Shown: positions 27,301-40,019, counted from the stretch's first letter. The stretch: DNA of 64,000 bases from Cladopsammia gracilis (GCA_022457155.1 JAJGOT010000272.1:1100734-1164733), one strand, 5' to 3'. Notes: generated by a model not told the origin, from the letters alone. Numbers and translations: made by a program.

Positions 27301-27856
27301 TGCCTTTCTTGATCATCCCCAGTGCGCCTACTACCACAGAAATGGTTTGAGTTTTCGTCTGCCACATTCTTGCTATCTCAAGTTCTAGTTCTTTATATTT
27401 GGATGTTTTCTCAGAGACTTTGGTGGAGATGTTTTTGCCAGAGGGAATGGCTACATCGATGTGTGCATATCTTGTCCTTGTTGTTCTTGATGATAATGTC
27501 AGGGCGATTTGCAGGAATTTCTCTGTCTGTATGAATGGGCATATCATACAGGATGGTGATGTTGTCCTTTTCTTCTACCTGTTTTGGATTGTGTTCATAC
27601 CATTTGTCTGCTGTTTGTATTTCATACTCTTGACAGATGTTCCAATGTACATATGTTGCCACTTTGTTGTGCCGGTGTATGTATTCTGTTTTTGCTAGTT
27701 CTGGGCACCCTGAGACAATATGGTCGATGGTTTCTGGGAATTTGTTGCAAATGCGACACTGTGGATCTGCCTCATCCTCATCCTTGATAATGTAGTGGTG
27801 GTGTGCTTTGGTGGGGAGGGCTTGGTCTTGTGCAGCAATTATTATTATTATTATTT
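27301..27856 (-). mobile_element. Non-LTR retrotransposon C-terminal fragment, copy 1
   Basis: Minus-strand pieces CRICNKFPETIDHIVSGCPE, ILYDMPIHTDREIPANRPDI and MWQTKTQTISVVVGALGMI belong to the C-terminal Cys-His and restriction-like-endonuclease region seen in R2/NeSL-type elements (clade assignment tentative). One frameshift occurs near 27420-27500. Both ends abut ATT microsatellite, the lower one being the presumed 3' tail. Confidence 0.7.
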
Positions 27857-28461
27857 TCATAAATGAACTGGATGATCTTTTTCCGAATTATTTCCTAAGG
27901 GAGCGGGTCATAGCCCATGACCAAAGGTCCCCAAGGGTTTTCTCTTTACTCTAAAGTTCTAACACCTTTCTCAAAATCCTCGCTGTTCCCAGTAGCGTAG
28001 TCTTCTGAAGTAATGAAATTCTAATTTTAACATTCAACCTTGCCAACCACTTGTCCAAATTTTTTGTTACACTTCCCAATGATCCGACAACAATTGGAAC
28101 CACCTGTACAGTTCTCATGTTCCATATTCTATTAATTTCTCTTTTAAGATCCTGATACTTTTCAACTTTCTCATTCTCCTTTTCACCAATTCTTTTATCC
28201 GCTGGTACGGCAATATCAATAATAGTGCACTTTCTCTCCTCCTTATTTACAACTACAATGTCCGGTCTTCTGGCTTCAATGACATGGTCACACTGTATGT
28301 TCACATCCCAGAGTAATTTAACATCGTCATTTTCACTTACACTGTCTGGTGCGTGTTCGTACCACTTGTCTGCCTTGTCCAGATGATATTTCTCGCATAA
28401 CTTCCAATGAACTGCTCTTGCAACATTGTCATGTCTCTGTTTGTATTCCCTTTGGACCAGC

Positions 28462-28523
<62 letters not shown>
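27857..28523 (-). mobile_element. Non-LTR retrotransposon C-terminal fragment, copy 2
   Basis: This is a divergent relative of the neighbouring fragment: EARRPDIVVVNKEERKC, IDIAVPADKRIGEKE and VVPIVVGSLGSVTKNL, ending LLGTARILRKVLEL. It is 5' truncated at an (ATT)n run (28467-28523), and its 3' end passes into ATAAT repeats near 27850. The two fragments lie head to tail within ATT-rich DNA. Confidence 0.7.
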
Positions 28524-28773
28524 GTTGTTTGATATATAAACGACGCTAACGAAGTTTTAAGCAATTTTCCGAAAACATTTTCTGACGATTTTCGAAAATT
28601 CCCCGAATACTGTCCGAAGATTGCACGAACTTTTCCGATCATTTCCTCGAATTTGTCCGAAGATGTTTCGATTGTAGACCAACATATTTTACGCGTGACA
28701 AATAAAAGATCTTTGCAATGTTGGGAGTGACTTTGGTTTAACTAACAGGTCCCAATGACTACTTATTAATTAC

Positions 28774-28908
28774 CTCCAACGTGACTGCAATTTCTACCAT
28801 CTCCTGTGTAAGGGTAATCACAAGAACAACTAAAGGACCCTGGTGTATTTGTACATGAAGCCCGTAAACTGTGGCAGTTGTGAGTACCGCTGGAACACTC
28901 GTCGATAT
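28774..28908 (-). CDS. Gene B exon 5: calcium-binding EGF-like domain
   Basis: 45 codons, phase 1-1, [14 protein letters not shown] to [10 protein letters not shown]; the donor GTAATT follows GGAG. A strong match to the gene C exon at 47299. Confidence 0.88.
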
Positions 28909-29005
28909 CTATGGAAAGCAAAATAAAATGTAATTATTAAATGTTTATATTTATGTTTATGTAAATGTTTAAGTTCATGTATTAGCTTTGCCAGACTGTG
29001 AACTT

Positions 29006-29147
<142 letters not shown>

Positions 29148-29367
29148 CAATTCAGCCATTCACAGTCACAGTCAGTTGAAAATCAGTTATTTTAAAGACC
29201 CTGGTCAGTTGTCCGACCGGAATTTCAACCCACAACTTCCTCCTCTGTAGTCTAGTGCATGCTCTTCCAACCGAGCCAACCAGGCGGCGATAAATCATAG
29301 GTTATAGATCTTCTCTTGGTGTGCCTTTGTGTGTTCTTATGTATGTTTATATAACAAGACAGTTTAC

Positions 29368-29490
29368 CAGCGCATGTCCTTCCATCCCCTATGAATCCTG
29401 CTTTGCACGAACATGTGTAGGATCCTAAGGTATTGTTGCATGCAGCATTCACGTCACAGCTGTGTGTGTTAGTAGAACACTCGTCTGCAT
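29368..29490 (-). CDS. Gene B exon 4: calcium-binding EGF-like domain
   Basis: 41 codons, phase 1-1, [18 protein letters not shown] to [11 protein letters not shown]. Intact, but out of frame if exon 3 is translated as read. Confidence 0.88.
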
Positions 29491-30594
29491 CTAAGAACGT
29501 GTAATAATATTTTGTGTTAGTATCACAGATGCTAGCTGATATTCTTTTTTTAGCCTTGGCTAATCAACAGCGTATTTACTTTTTTAATAACGAACGAAAT
29601 AAAAAAGTGAAATAACTAACTTGCTTAAGGTGTATTCGATTCGAGGTGTAGCGTACAGGTGCAGTTACAGTTGAAATTTGGTACTTAAAACAGTTTAAAA
29701 AAAGTTATCCCTTTATCTAACATTGCTCGGCAAAAAAAACGAAAGGCTGAATTGTCAAGAACAACATGAGAGCAACGAGAGCTAATACACTGATTAAACA
29801 AATTGAACAAGCAAGCGGCTAAACAGAGCGAAAAGCTCTGAAAGAACTACGACGAAATCTTAAGAAAAAATCATTAATAAATTTGGTCACAAATAAACGC
29901 TAAAGAAATCATTACCTGCACTATCTGGCTTTTGAAGCACCGTGCTTTCCGAAAAGCAAATTTACAACTTTAACCTAATTGACTCGTTTTTCTTCTTGTT
30001 ATTTTGACATTCTCACCATCCGCTTAAGAGCTCGCGTCTAAAGGCCATGCATTTCAGTCCAAAGTCAATCCAAATAATTGCATAAGCTCTACTCTCCTCA
30101 ATTAACAACAGATATTGAATTACACAGAGAGTCTATTCCAGTTCATAAATTACTTTTCCACCGAGTTTGATAAAACTTGCACATAGCAGCCCCCTGCGAA
30201 CAGATACAAACTTGCTCATTTTAGTTCCTACAGCCGTAATGGTGGCATCTTTCTCGATCTTTCGGTTCTATTTCGCTTCATACAATATTTAAGACCATTT
30301 TCAATGACATTTAATAAGGACAAACATTGCAGTTAACTTAAGGCTTTGAAGCCTTAAGTTAGCACCAAAAGTTAGCCTTTAAAGGATATTGATATCATCA
30401 CTATTCACATAGAAGATAAAATTGCTGATATTTTCATATGGGCAGAGTTTCCACAATGGGAGAAACCCTTGTATTTAGTTTATATAATAATTTACCGTCT
30501 TTTTCAATGCATTCGTGTGAATCCTCTGAATTTAATTAAGAACTATTCCAGCGCAAAACATTTGGCGCAATACATTAGTTATTTTGTTACTTAC

Positions 30595-30699
30595 CTTTTT
30601 CACAATGATTTCCAATGAATCCCGCAAGACAGTCGCATACATAAGTATTTTCCTTGTGTAGTGTGCGTCATTTTGACATGGAAAGCTCTCACATGGGCT
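30595..30699 (-). pseudogene. Gene B exon 3: EGF-like exon with 10-base deletion
   Basis: It starts [11 protein letters not shown] as in gene C and then leaves the EGF frame ([13 protein letters not shown]...). Both splice sites are kept. Compared with 48804-48918, ten bases are absent after the codon for Asp 11. The third to sixth cysteines are lost. Confidence 0.85.
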
Positions 30700-31549
30700 C
30701 TGGAAAGAAATATAGAAAATATTTTAAAATTTGTGGGCAGTCCTGCCACTTCATATTTTTCGACTCTCGCGTCATTTTTCCATAAGAGGAAAGGGGGATA
30801 TGAAAATATATTGTAGTTTGCTCTAATCAACCATGTTTCATGACTTAAAGACACCCAAATTTGCATTTCGCGTTCAAAAGATGGCAAATGAAGGAAGCGC
30901 CAACCCTTTTAAAGTGGAACTTTGTGTTTGAAAAAAGTAATTAAGTGTTACAAAGTGTTCAGCAATACATGCTCGCGAGTAAGGGATCGATCACTTCGTT
31001 ATCTATAATTTAAGTTCATCAAAAGGAGGACTACTTTATAAAAGCCCGTAAGGGTTTCTATAGTCTTTCTTCAAAATGTATTTTAAATATTTAATTCTGT
31101 ATCAATATATGTAAATTTGAAGGCACGGTTTCCTATTCTTTTCTTTGAAAACTGTATGTGACCAGATAAATGTCTATTCCTTTCTATTTTTCTAGAAAGA
31201 GTAGCTTTTTCACTTACCATGTAAACCACATTCTGTGTTTTAATTTCTTTTTTTTTTATGCCGTTTAATGTGGTCAAGACTCATGTTATGCTTTACATTA
31301 TTTTTATAAAAGGTGGATTTAACTTTGAAATCTGTGGATTAATACTCAATTGCTTTCCGTGACATTCAAATAAGTCCGTTTGAGTAGTAGCCTTAACGTT
31401 TGAGCTTTTTGGACAATTTAAAATTCACACCAATCATACTATCCAACATTTTGTAACATGAAACTGTAAGAAACATCCCTGCATGTAAACGGCATGGAAA
31501 ATATTGGTAATTAAAAGATTAGTTGAAAAATACACTCAACTCAACATAC

Positions 31550-31828
31550 CGTGATAGCATAATGATGGAATTCCTGACTCTGCACAAAATTACTGGAGTT
31601 ATAGTACTTGTCTGTAGCCAGTAGATGGCAAACGCGATTGTTGGGATTGATGGACGACACAGTAGCAATATTAAATGAGAAACACCCCATGGTGGCAATA
31701 CACTCAAAGGCGCACTCGACAAAATCCTCGACGTAAATGGAGGCCAAAACTTGGGAGACATTCAGTGTGTGGTTTAAAAACTCCTTAAAGTTGTCAAAAT
31801 TGATAACTTCGTACTCGTCTCCCTTTAC
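31550..31828 (-). CDS. Gene B exon 2: PAN/Apple-like domain
   Basis: 93 codons, phase 0-0. Features are [19 protein letters not shown] and [17 protein letters not shown], the Cys spacing of PAN/Apple modules. These modules bind proteins or carbohydrates. It is about 93% similar to the gene C exon by eye. Confidence 0.8.
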
Positions 31829-32589
31829 CTGTTTAATAGTTGAAAAGAACGCGTTTGTTTACCATAAAACGACTTAGAGCTAAACTTTTCCCCCTCTAGT
31901 TAGTGATGCAAGGAAAATACAGCCGTGATACACGCTTTTCTTTTTATATAAGAACCTTTTTTATAAGAACGTTGAGGCTGAGATTGGCCAGAATTTTAAG
32001 AACGTGCTAAGAACTTACCCAGGCTGAAATTTAGTTACGAACGTTTCTATTTACAATGTTAACAATGAGCTAAAAAAAGTGTTTTTCCATTTCATATTAG
32101 CAAGCATGTCTAATAATTGTCAAATTTGTATAACTTCACCTATATTTCTTCCTCCTTGTTCAGAGCTACGATTTACTGAAATACTGCACCATTTATCCTA
32201 AGAACCTGCTAAGAACGTTTCCAGGCTCAAATCGACAAAAAAATAAGAACGTCCAGTTCCAGCTCAGTCTCAGCCAAAAAATACGACTACCTTTAAAGTT
32301 TAAACAATAAAGCCTGGATTGCGTTTACCCAAGGAACGGAAAATATAGTAAATGTTGGATGAGCTATTTTACAAACAGTGTTCCGGAGATTTATCGTTGT
32401 TATTGAAGTAAGAAGATTGATAAGTGCTTATATACCCAAACGGCGGAGGATTCATAACATAACAGTTTGTAAGCGCATCCAACAGGCTAGAATTCCATTA
32501 ACTTCCGTTAGTCAATTGGTTTCAAATACGACTACAAAACCCACAGACTGGAATGATTATTTCCCGAATTATTGCTATAAAACACTGAC

Positions 32590-32667
32590 CTCAATATGCT
32601 GCTTAGACACCTTATCTAACGCGGCAAAGCCAAGAGTGATCCAAACTGCCACTATCTTCAACTGCAT
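32590..32667 (-). CDS. Gene B exon 1: signal peptide
   Basis: 26 codons from the ATG at 32667: [17 protein letters not shown] is a typical secretory signal. The donor GTCAGT follows GAG in phase 0. Gene C has the same exon with few changes. Confidence 0.85.
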
Positions 32668-34440
32668 TATTCTTCTTAGAGAATGATTCCTTCTTGATTC
32701 GCGTGCGCTCTGCGTTAAGAAGGGGTACAGTGTATGCTGTGTTTTCTTGAAATCTGACCATACATATACATAATAAATAATTAATAACAAAAAACTTAAA
32801 AGTCATTCAAATGCTCAGTACAACCAAATTACTCAAAAATATGTATTTTCAAACTAAGAAAAATGTTATCGATTAAAGTGTCCTTATCTAATAAAAAATA
32901 ATTTAACGGTCACCGTGACTTCTCAGTTCAATGCATGGAGGAGTACGTAGCAGCAGTGGAAGTATTTACCATCCAGGAAAATATCTATTATGTCACCTGT
33001 TATGGCGTCAGCATCCCACACAGCTTTTGTTAAAATTGGACTGTCTTTAAAAGTACTCTAAATACGACAGCGTGGAAATTCTCGAACATTTTACCTAAAA
33101 TAACTATAATCATCGAAGAACATAAATTGTTTTTCATGTTTCAAATATCGTCATTATGATTGTGCTTTTATAGTAAACACTCCCAGCAGGCTTCCGTATA
33201 TGACGTGTCGTGGATGATAAAAGAACAATGGTATGACACTTGTATATTGGTTAACGGTGTTATCGTTTGAAAACAGAATGACTCAGCTGAATTAAAATTT
33301 TTCCCCTTTATTGCGGTCGCAAGTGATGGAGATAGGCAGCGAGGGATAGGCAGTGTTTGTAGGGAAAATATTGCGGGTGTTGACTTATTGTAGTAGGCAC
33401 TTTTTTTTCCTTTTCGCTATTTTCCTTCGTTTCGCCACCTCATAAATAATATAGTTATCAAATATTTATAAACGCACCCGCCAAGGGTACCGTGAAGTGC
33501 CTTCAGATAGACCAAAATATGGCGGATTTCTCTCACTAATTTAATGCGTATGCGCGGTGCCTATTGGTTGCTCTGAGTGAGGATCGCTGCTCACGATGTT
33601 ATACATTTTCTCGACACTACTGTTATCTACAGAAAACGGGGGCGTGGCTGTAAACATACGGGACATTCCAAGGCATTAGATGATATTTGGTTTACTTTGC
33701 GTCATATATCGATTGAAACAACAACTTCGTGCTACATTTAGAGCATTCAAGACCAAGCGCCGCGGTCATGATGCCAGTTCCTGTGAACTTTTATTCACGT
33801 TTTTTAGCTGTTTTTCTTAAAAAGAAATTTACATTCTGAGTTGCAAAGACCACGCAAAGAAAGAGTAAATGTATGCTTTATAGGACACTATGTAGTTATT
33901 GATTAAGTGGGAGGGTCGGATGGGAATTGACCACGACCGAGAGCCAAATATTTTCCCACCCGGCCGAACCTAACTATGTCAATAAGCAATTTATCATATG
34001 ACCGATTTGGAGACAAAATTACTTGAAATTTTAACGCGCGAGGCCGTCCGCTTTTGTAATAGGACCGTACGGCTTTTCTCCGGCACCGCTCGCGCAAATG
34101 CGTACGGCCCTTATACGGGACTTTCATCAATGGTTTTGCGAAGAAGGGCCGTACGGGTCATATGACAATCCGTAAATATTCATGTTACAGGAGGCAGATC
34201 TCACTGCGGGTTCTTCGCAGATCGATATGCAGTGTGGATACGCGATTGTATTTGGCTCGGGCGTTCCGCGCCAGTTCGTGAAATGTGAAAAAGTATTTCT
34301 CGACATTATTGGAACTGGAGGCAAAGATTTTATTAGTTCACCCTGTGATTCCTTTACGTTTTGCGTATCCATGGAGTCAACTTTACTCTGTGTATGCATT
34401 AATGTTACATCTAGGTTGAAAATCTAGATGAGTTTTAGCG
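32668..34440. other. 5' flank of gene B; no further gene seen
   Basis: The part to about 33480 matches the gene C 5' flank at 51100-51355 and again 51806-52850, so it likely includes the shared promoter region. From 33.5 to 34.4 kb no feature was recognised. Confidence 0.6.
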
Positions 34441-34510
34441 TGTTCCATTTTTTGGTTGGGGAGGGGAGCGTAACGAAAAAATGCTTAATAACAAAAAGAC
34501 AAAGGTTTAA

Positions 34511-34541
<31 letters not shown>

Positions 34542-34822
34542 AGATGCATGTTTATTTACATTTACTCCTTATAGATACAAACAGTACAAACTAACTTACA
34601 CTACAACTAACAAAACAAAAGTTAGTTATTGACAGTACAGACTTACGTTACTTTGTAAAACTAATAATACTAGCAATACAACGCTAACAGTACAAATAAT
34701 AGAAACAATACTTAGACAACCTTGTAAAACTAATAATACTAGCAATACGACACTAACAGTTCGAAATATTTGTCCTGCTTTATAACATATAGAAAGAAAA
34801 ATGAATGATAAAGCAAAGGGAA

Positions 34823-37800
34823 CTAAATGTTTTGTAAAAAGTCCCATTTTTTAATATATTTATCTTGTTCATCTGATTTGATTGCAATGTATTTTTCTAA
34901 CATTAATTTGTCACGAACTAAAGATATAAATTCGCTAAAATGAAATTTATCTTTGGCACCGGCTTTGACGTATAAATAGTATTTTCCTATAATGATAAGA
35001 TGATTTAGGGCTAAACAGTAGCGAGAAGTGCAAAATATACCGTATAAAACATCCAAGTTCGAAAGATGGACCTTTTTTCGACTGTGGGCACTATACCAGT
35101 CTTGGAATTCGACCCAGAAAGAGCTAGCTTGCGTACATTCTATGAACAAGTGCCAGATAGTGTGGATCTCAAAAGGGCAAAAAGGACAATTTGGAGAGTC
35201 GACCTTCTTCATTTTATGTAATAAGCTATTCGTAGGTAGAATGCGATGAATGATCTTGTACTGGAACATCATCATTTTAGTTTCTTTTGTAACATTAAAG
35301 GGTAAAAGGTAAACCTTACTCAGATTATTCTTTTCTAATCCATGTTCTATAAGTTTCTTTTCTGCCGTGGGAGGAGGTAACTTTTCCAAAGATAGTAGTT
35401 TTTCATAGAGAGCTTTGCATGTCAACGAGTCACTAATTGAAACAAGGGGTACAAAGTGTGGTAGGTCGTTTGACTTTAATAGTTTTTTCCAGGAATGAGG
35501 GATAGCAGAGAGGATGCTGTAATACTGTAGAAAATTGAACGTTGTGTTACATTTTTCACAAAGGGAATTGAAAGATAGAAAGCAGTTCCTTTCTGCGTCA
35601 AATAAGTCTGAAATGTGAATAATTCCGGCTTGATGTCAGTGTGGAAAGTATATCGATTTTTTATTAACAATTAAAAACCTATTGTTCCAGATTACTTGAT
35701 CTAACACCTCAGGTTTGTTTTGAGGACAGGTCGCAGCAATTTTCTGCCAAAAGGCGATGACATCTTTGTAAAATCTCGGGAGGCGTTCACTTATGCAAAG
35801 AAGCTTAAGGTCATAATTACATTGAAATAAAAAGGCGCCACCGACATTAGCTAGGAGAGAGATTGGAATATATCTCCATGGAGCGTCGTGGTCTGAAGAT
35901 AGACGGTTTACCCAGTTCAGTTTTAACGCTTTGTCAAAGACGACAAAGTCTTTCATCTCTAAGCCACCTTCTTTCTTAGATTTTATCAAAGTTGACTTTT
36001 TGATTTTCGCAGGTTTATGATTCCATATAAAGTCAAACATCATTTTGTTCACTTCTTCAGCGAAGTGAGGTGGTGTTTCCATGGAACTACAGACGAAAAT
36101 GATTTTTGAAAGGGCTAATGTTTTGACAATATTTATTCTTCCATAAACAGAGATATCTCGTTGAGACCAAAAATTTAAAGTTTTCTGCAATTTTGTCAGC
36201 TTGTCGAAAAAGTTTCGCTGGTTCAATATATTGTCATCATACGAGAAGTGCATGCCTAAGGCGTAAACAGGTTCATCTTTTATTTGAAGATTTAAAATTC
36301 CGTCTTTTCTATGTCTCATTGAGCCAAGCCACAACATTTCGGATTTTGATACATTTATCTTTAGCCCCGCACATCTTTCAAATCGGGAGAGCAATGCGAA
36401 CAGGTTACTTACTGAATGTGCGTTGGCGAGGATAGCTGTAGTGTCATCTGCGTATTGCGATAATTTAACTATTCTGTTATTCTGTATTTTTATGCCTTTT
36501 ATTTCATTGGAGTTTCTAATATTTTGAGCTAAAACTTCTATGGCAATAATAAATAACATACCGGAGAGGGGGCAGCCTTGGCGTACTCCTCGTTCTAGAA
36601 GAAAGTGATTTGATGCATAGCCATTATTTAAGATGCAACTGGTAATATTGTTGTAGAAAATGCTAACCCAGCGCCTCAGCTGCGGGCCGAAATTTAAGGA
36701 TTGCAGACATATTTGGAGAAAGTCCCATTCGATTGAATCGAAGGCCTTCTCGAAATCTAGGAAAACGGCGATCCCAGGCAAGTTATTTTGTTTCGTAAAA
36801 TCCATAACGTCTTTAATTAATCTTATACTTTCGCCAATGTATCTCCCTTTTACATAACCGGATTGGCTAGAAGAAATAATTTTTGGCAATACCTTCTCTA
36901 ACCGGAGAGCGATAAGTTTAGTTAAAATTTTATAATCTACATTCAAAAGTGAGACTGGTCTCCAATTTTTTAAAAACTCTAAATTCTTTTCCTTTTTTGG
37001 AATTAGAGAAATCACCCCTTGTCGTTGTGAGATGGAGAGGATACCGTTTTGAAAAGCATAGTTAAAACTCTCGACCATATATTTAGCTATCAAGTTCCAA
37101 AAGTGGTGATAAAACTCTGCGGTAAAGCCATCTGAGCCTGGGCTTTTGTTAGTGGCCATTGATTTTAAGGCGTTATAGCATTCGTCGAGCGTTATTTCAC
37201 CTTCGCAGGATTCGGCTTCTTCCTCTGATAATTTATTCTCGATACTTTCAAAGAAATCAGTAAATTCCGGAAGTTGTGGATTTATATTTTTAGAGGTATA
37301 TATTTCTTTAAAGAAGAGCTCCTCTTCTTGAAGAATCTTTTTTGAATCCGTTATCCTCTTATCTTCGTGATTTATTATAGAAGTCACATGTTTCCTTCTA
37401 TAATTAGTTTTTTCTAAGCTGTAAAAATATTTATTATTTTTCTCGCCATACTCATACCACCGTGCTCTGCTACGCACGATTGTACCTTGTGTTTTGCGGG
37501 CTTCTATTTTAGATAGTTTGGCTTTTAATTTGTCCATTTCGATTTTGTCGCCTTCATTGTAATTTGCTTGTAGTTTATTTTGAATATTTATTAATCCTGT
37601 GTGAAGAGCCTTTTCTTCATCGCGCTTTTTCCTTGCTTTGCGTTTCGAGTATTTAATGGTGAAAGCCCTAATTTCCATTTTAATCATTTCCCAGAACAGA
37701 CCTTTATCATTTACTTGACTATGTTTTGTAACGAATTCAGGGAGTTTAAAAGTTAACAATTCAATGTAATCGGTATCGAGTAATAGCGAATTATTAAACT

Positions 37801-38617
37801 TCCAGAAGCCTGGTCCACGCGAGGGGCTATCTTCGTTGAACATAATATTTAGCAATATGGCAGAGTGATCGGAATGTATGTTTGGAATTATATTGCACTC
37901 TCGAATTAGTTTACACAGGCTTTTCGAAACAAAGAGATAATCTAGCCGGCTTTGGATTTTTAGGGAGGCATTGCTCCAAGTATATCCGTATGAATCAGGG
38001 TTTTTAAATCGCCATGAATCAACTAAATTATTTGTTTTGATTTGGTTTTGGAATTCAACAACGGAAAATTTTTTTGCGTCAAAAGGCCTGCCGCCTTTTT
38101 TGTCCAAGCTGCTAATTGCGCAGTTAAAATCACCACCTAGCACTACATTCTCGTTTGCATATTCTCTAAGATATAAGGTAGAAAGATCTCTAAGGAATAC
38201 CACTTGTTGGGACGCGATATTTGGTGCATAAATGTTTACAAAAACTACTTTCGTTCCGTCAACAACGCATTCTGCTAAAACACATCTCCCGTGTTTATCT
38301 GTTGTGATTTTTTCAAAGTTAACGTCAAGACGGGGTTTAAAAAGGATCAGAACCCCTCTACTATGCGAAGAACCGTGGCTAAAAGCGGCTTTGCCACCCC
38401 ATTCAGCCTCCCATATTTTAATAGTTTTCACCGAGGAATACGTTTCTTGCAAAAAGATAACGTCAGATTGTCGTTGGTGAAGCCAGCGAAAAACTTGCCT
38501 TCTTTTCCTCGAACTGTTTAGCCCCCTCACATTCAGTGATAATATTTTATATGTTCCAATCTTCGGTGCTGTAGAAATGAATAGTGTTGTAAATACCGTA
38601 ATCAGATTGAAATACTA
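34823..38617 (-). pseudogene. LINE ORF2: endonuclease - reverse transcriptase - Zn knuckle, one nonsense codon
   Basis: A single frame of about 1,236 codons from RGLNSSRKRRQVF near 38530 to the stop at 34823 is broken only by TGA at 35636-35638. The N-terminal part is an AP-type endonuclease (VIFLQETYSS, FVNIYAPN, GGDFN, SRLDYLFVS, HSDHSAI). The central part is an RT (NKSPGSDGFTAEFY, NWRPVSLLN, AVFLDFEKAFDSIEWDF, RGVRQGCPLSGMLF, LSQYADDTTAIL). The C-terminal CPFCPFEIHTIWHLFIEC fits the Cys-His knuckle of L1-type elements. Catalytic Asp residues are present. The frame opens after a TAG at about 38618 without an ATG, so its start is unclear. Confidence 0.88.
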
Positions 38618-38741
38618 TTTTCGCCTTTGTGCTGACTAAATTAGCAGGAGTTAAATGAAATTCTGTACTTGAAATATAAACATTGCAAAACTTAATAACA
38701 CAGAACTCGAACCTCGACGATGAAGAGGAACGACTATACAT
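38547..38741 (-). CDS. Short ORF between LINE ORF1 and ORF2, unknown
   Basis: 64 codons from an ATG at 38741. Its TAA (38547-38549) falls inside the region where the ORF2 frame is already open. It could serve translation of ORF2 by reinitiation, or be chance. No family was recognised. Confidence 0.35.
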   Translation of the reverse strand: MYSRSSSSSRFEFCVIKFCNVYISSTEFHLTPANLVSTKAKIVFQSDYGIYNTIHFYSTEDWNI

Positions 38742-38901
38742 TTTGTACTCTAAGAAACTTAATGCTAATAATAATTTTAATAATAATAATAACTTACCTA
38801 AGCATTTGTGCGGTATTTTGACTGATTGAGGAGGACGATGTCATCGGCCGCCAAAAGGAAGTTGCGTTTAGAAATAAACTACATGAAATTAAGAATTAAA
38901 C

Positions 38902-39816
38902 TTAATTGTCCATTAATCTTCCATAAATAGGAAAGTTAGAAGTTTCTGTACCGCGGTAGAGATTTCCATCAATAATAAGCTTCTCTACTTTGAAGTAAGC
39001 TTGTTTCTTTTCTTGCTTCGCTGCCTTGAGTAATGGATAAAGCTTTTTTCTAATTTCGTCGACTTCTTTTGGAAAGTCATCTGACACTCCAAAGCTGGAA
39101 CCTTTCGGCAGATTCTTAATAAATGACTTTATGAAGTCCTTGTCCTGGTACTGTGACAACTTGACTATAATCGGACGCGGTTGAGGATTTCGGATTTTGG
39201 AAGGATCCTGGCGGGACGAAATTCGGTGTACACGGTCGAATTGTATTTGGTCGACATCGACTTGCGGGATTTTCAGGTTGGTACTCATGAACTTTCTTAG
39301 GCTTTCTTCTGTGTCGCTGTTCGATTCGTACTCGCTTTCTCTAATGCCGAAAAATTTCATGTTACCTCGTCGGCTATGACACTCCAGTTTTACGTGTCGA
39401 CGATGTAAGTCTGCCAACTCTTGCTGGAGGCGTTGTAGATCGATGGATGACGCTTGTTGAAGCGAAGTTGTTGTCGCGAGTTGAACTTTTAAATCTTTGA
39501 TTTCCGCTTGGGAGTCTTCGATACTCTTCTGCATGTCTTTATTCTCTTTCTCCAGTTCATTAACCTTGCTCTTGTAAGCTTCGAATTCTGGCAATAGCTT
39601 TATGAGGGTAGCAAGCTTCTCGTCGATGTTGACAAGCTTCGTGTTAGTGTCAAGGCATTGCTGGCAGCCATTACTACAGCATAGTTTCAGAAAATAAACG
39701 TTCTTTAGTTTTTCCCTAAAATCGGATATGCATATACGTTTTTCCGTAAAATCGGATATGCAGACTGGCTGTGCCTGTTGTGGTAGAGGCGCATCAGTAG
39801 CCTTTATATTTTTACT
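38902..39816 (-). CDS. LINE ORF1 (L1-type RNA-binding protein), start missing
   Basis: About 304 open codons down to the stop at 38902. A coiled-coil-like stretch (VNELEKENKDMQKSIEDSQA and following) precedes an RRM-like core (MKFFGIRESE) and the C-terminal part with IIVKLSQYQDKDFIKSF. That is the coiled coil - RRM - C-terminal-domain order of L1 ORF1. The upstream part (CISDFTEK, then CISDFREK) holds a 30-base tandem duplication. No ATG occurs before the coiled coil. Confidence 0.8.
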   Translation of the reverse strand, partial: SKNIKATDAPLPQQAQPVCISDFTEKRICISDFREKLKNVYFLKLCCSNGCQQCLDTNTKLVNIDEKLATLIKLLPEFEAYKSKVNELEKENKDMQKSIEDSQAEIKDLKVQLATTTSLQQASSIDLQRLQQELADLHRRHVKLECHSRRGNMKFFGIRESEYESNSDTEESLRKFMSTNLKIPQVDVDQIQFDRVHRISSRQDPSKIRNPQPRPIIVKLSQYQDKDFIKSFIKNLPKGSSFGVSDDFPKEVDEIRKKLYPLLKAAKQEKKQAYFKVEKLIIDGNLYRGTETSNFPIYGRLMDN

Positions 39817-40019
39817 CTAAGGAGCATGTCTTTAATTTGGTTGTTTTGGCCTTGTCAAAATGCTTAATTAGAGACACCCCCCTCGCGTCACATTGTTCTT
39901 GCGCTAGCATCAAGTTTCTCCTTGGTCATATCAAGTTTAGCGTCATCTCAAAGGTCATTCGCGGTCTCTCCTCGCTAGTTTTAGCTTTGCTCTTACTCCA
40001 CCGCATCATTCTGTTCGCC

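Larger units (their letters stand above)
34507..39822 (-). mobile_element. L1/Tx1-type LINE, nearly complete, 5' end lost
   Basis: Layout on the minus strand is ORF1 (39816-38902), a short ORF (38741-38547), ORF2 (to 34823), a 3' UTR and a poly-A tail seen as T run 34507-34541. Both ORFs lack an ATG in the expected place. ORF1 is open right up to the junction with other repeat DNA near 39820, so the 5' end is truncated. It is inserted in a Penelope relic and adjoins the Ngaro element. Confidence 0.88.

Noticed and set aside
30595..30699. Rescue of gene B by skipping the damaged EGF exon
   Set aside because: The PAN exon ends in phase 0 and EGF 2 begins in phase 1, so skipping also breaks the frame.
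33903..34427. Frames near the GTACGG-rich stretch upstream of gene B
   Set aside because: Short, overlapping on both strands, and without domain or splice context.
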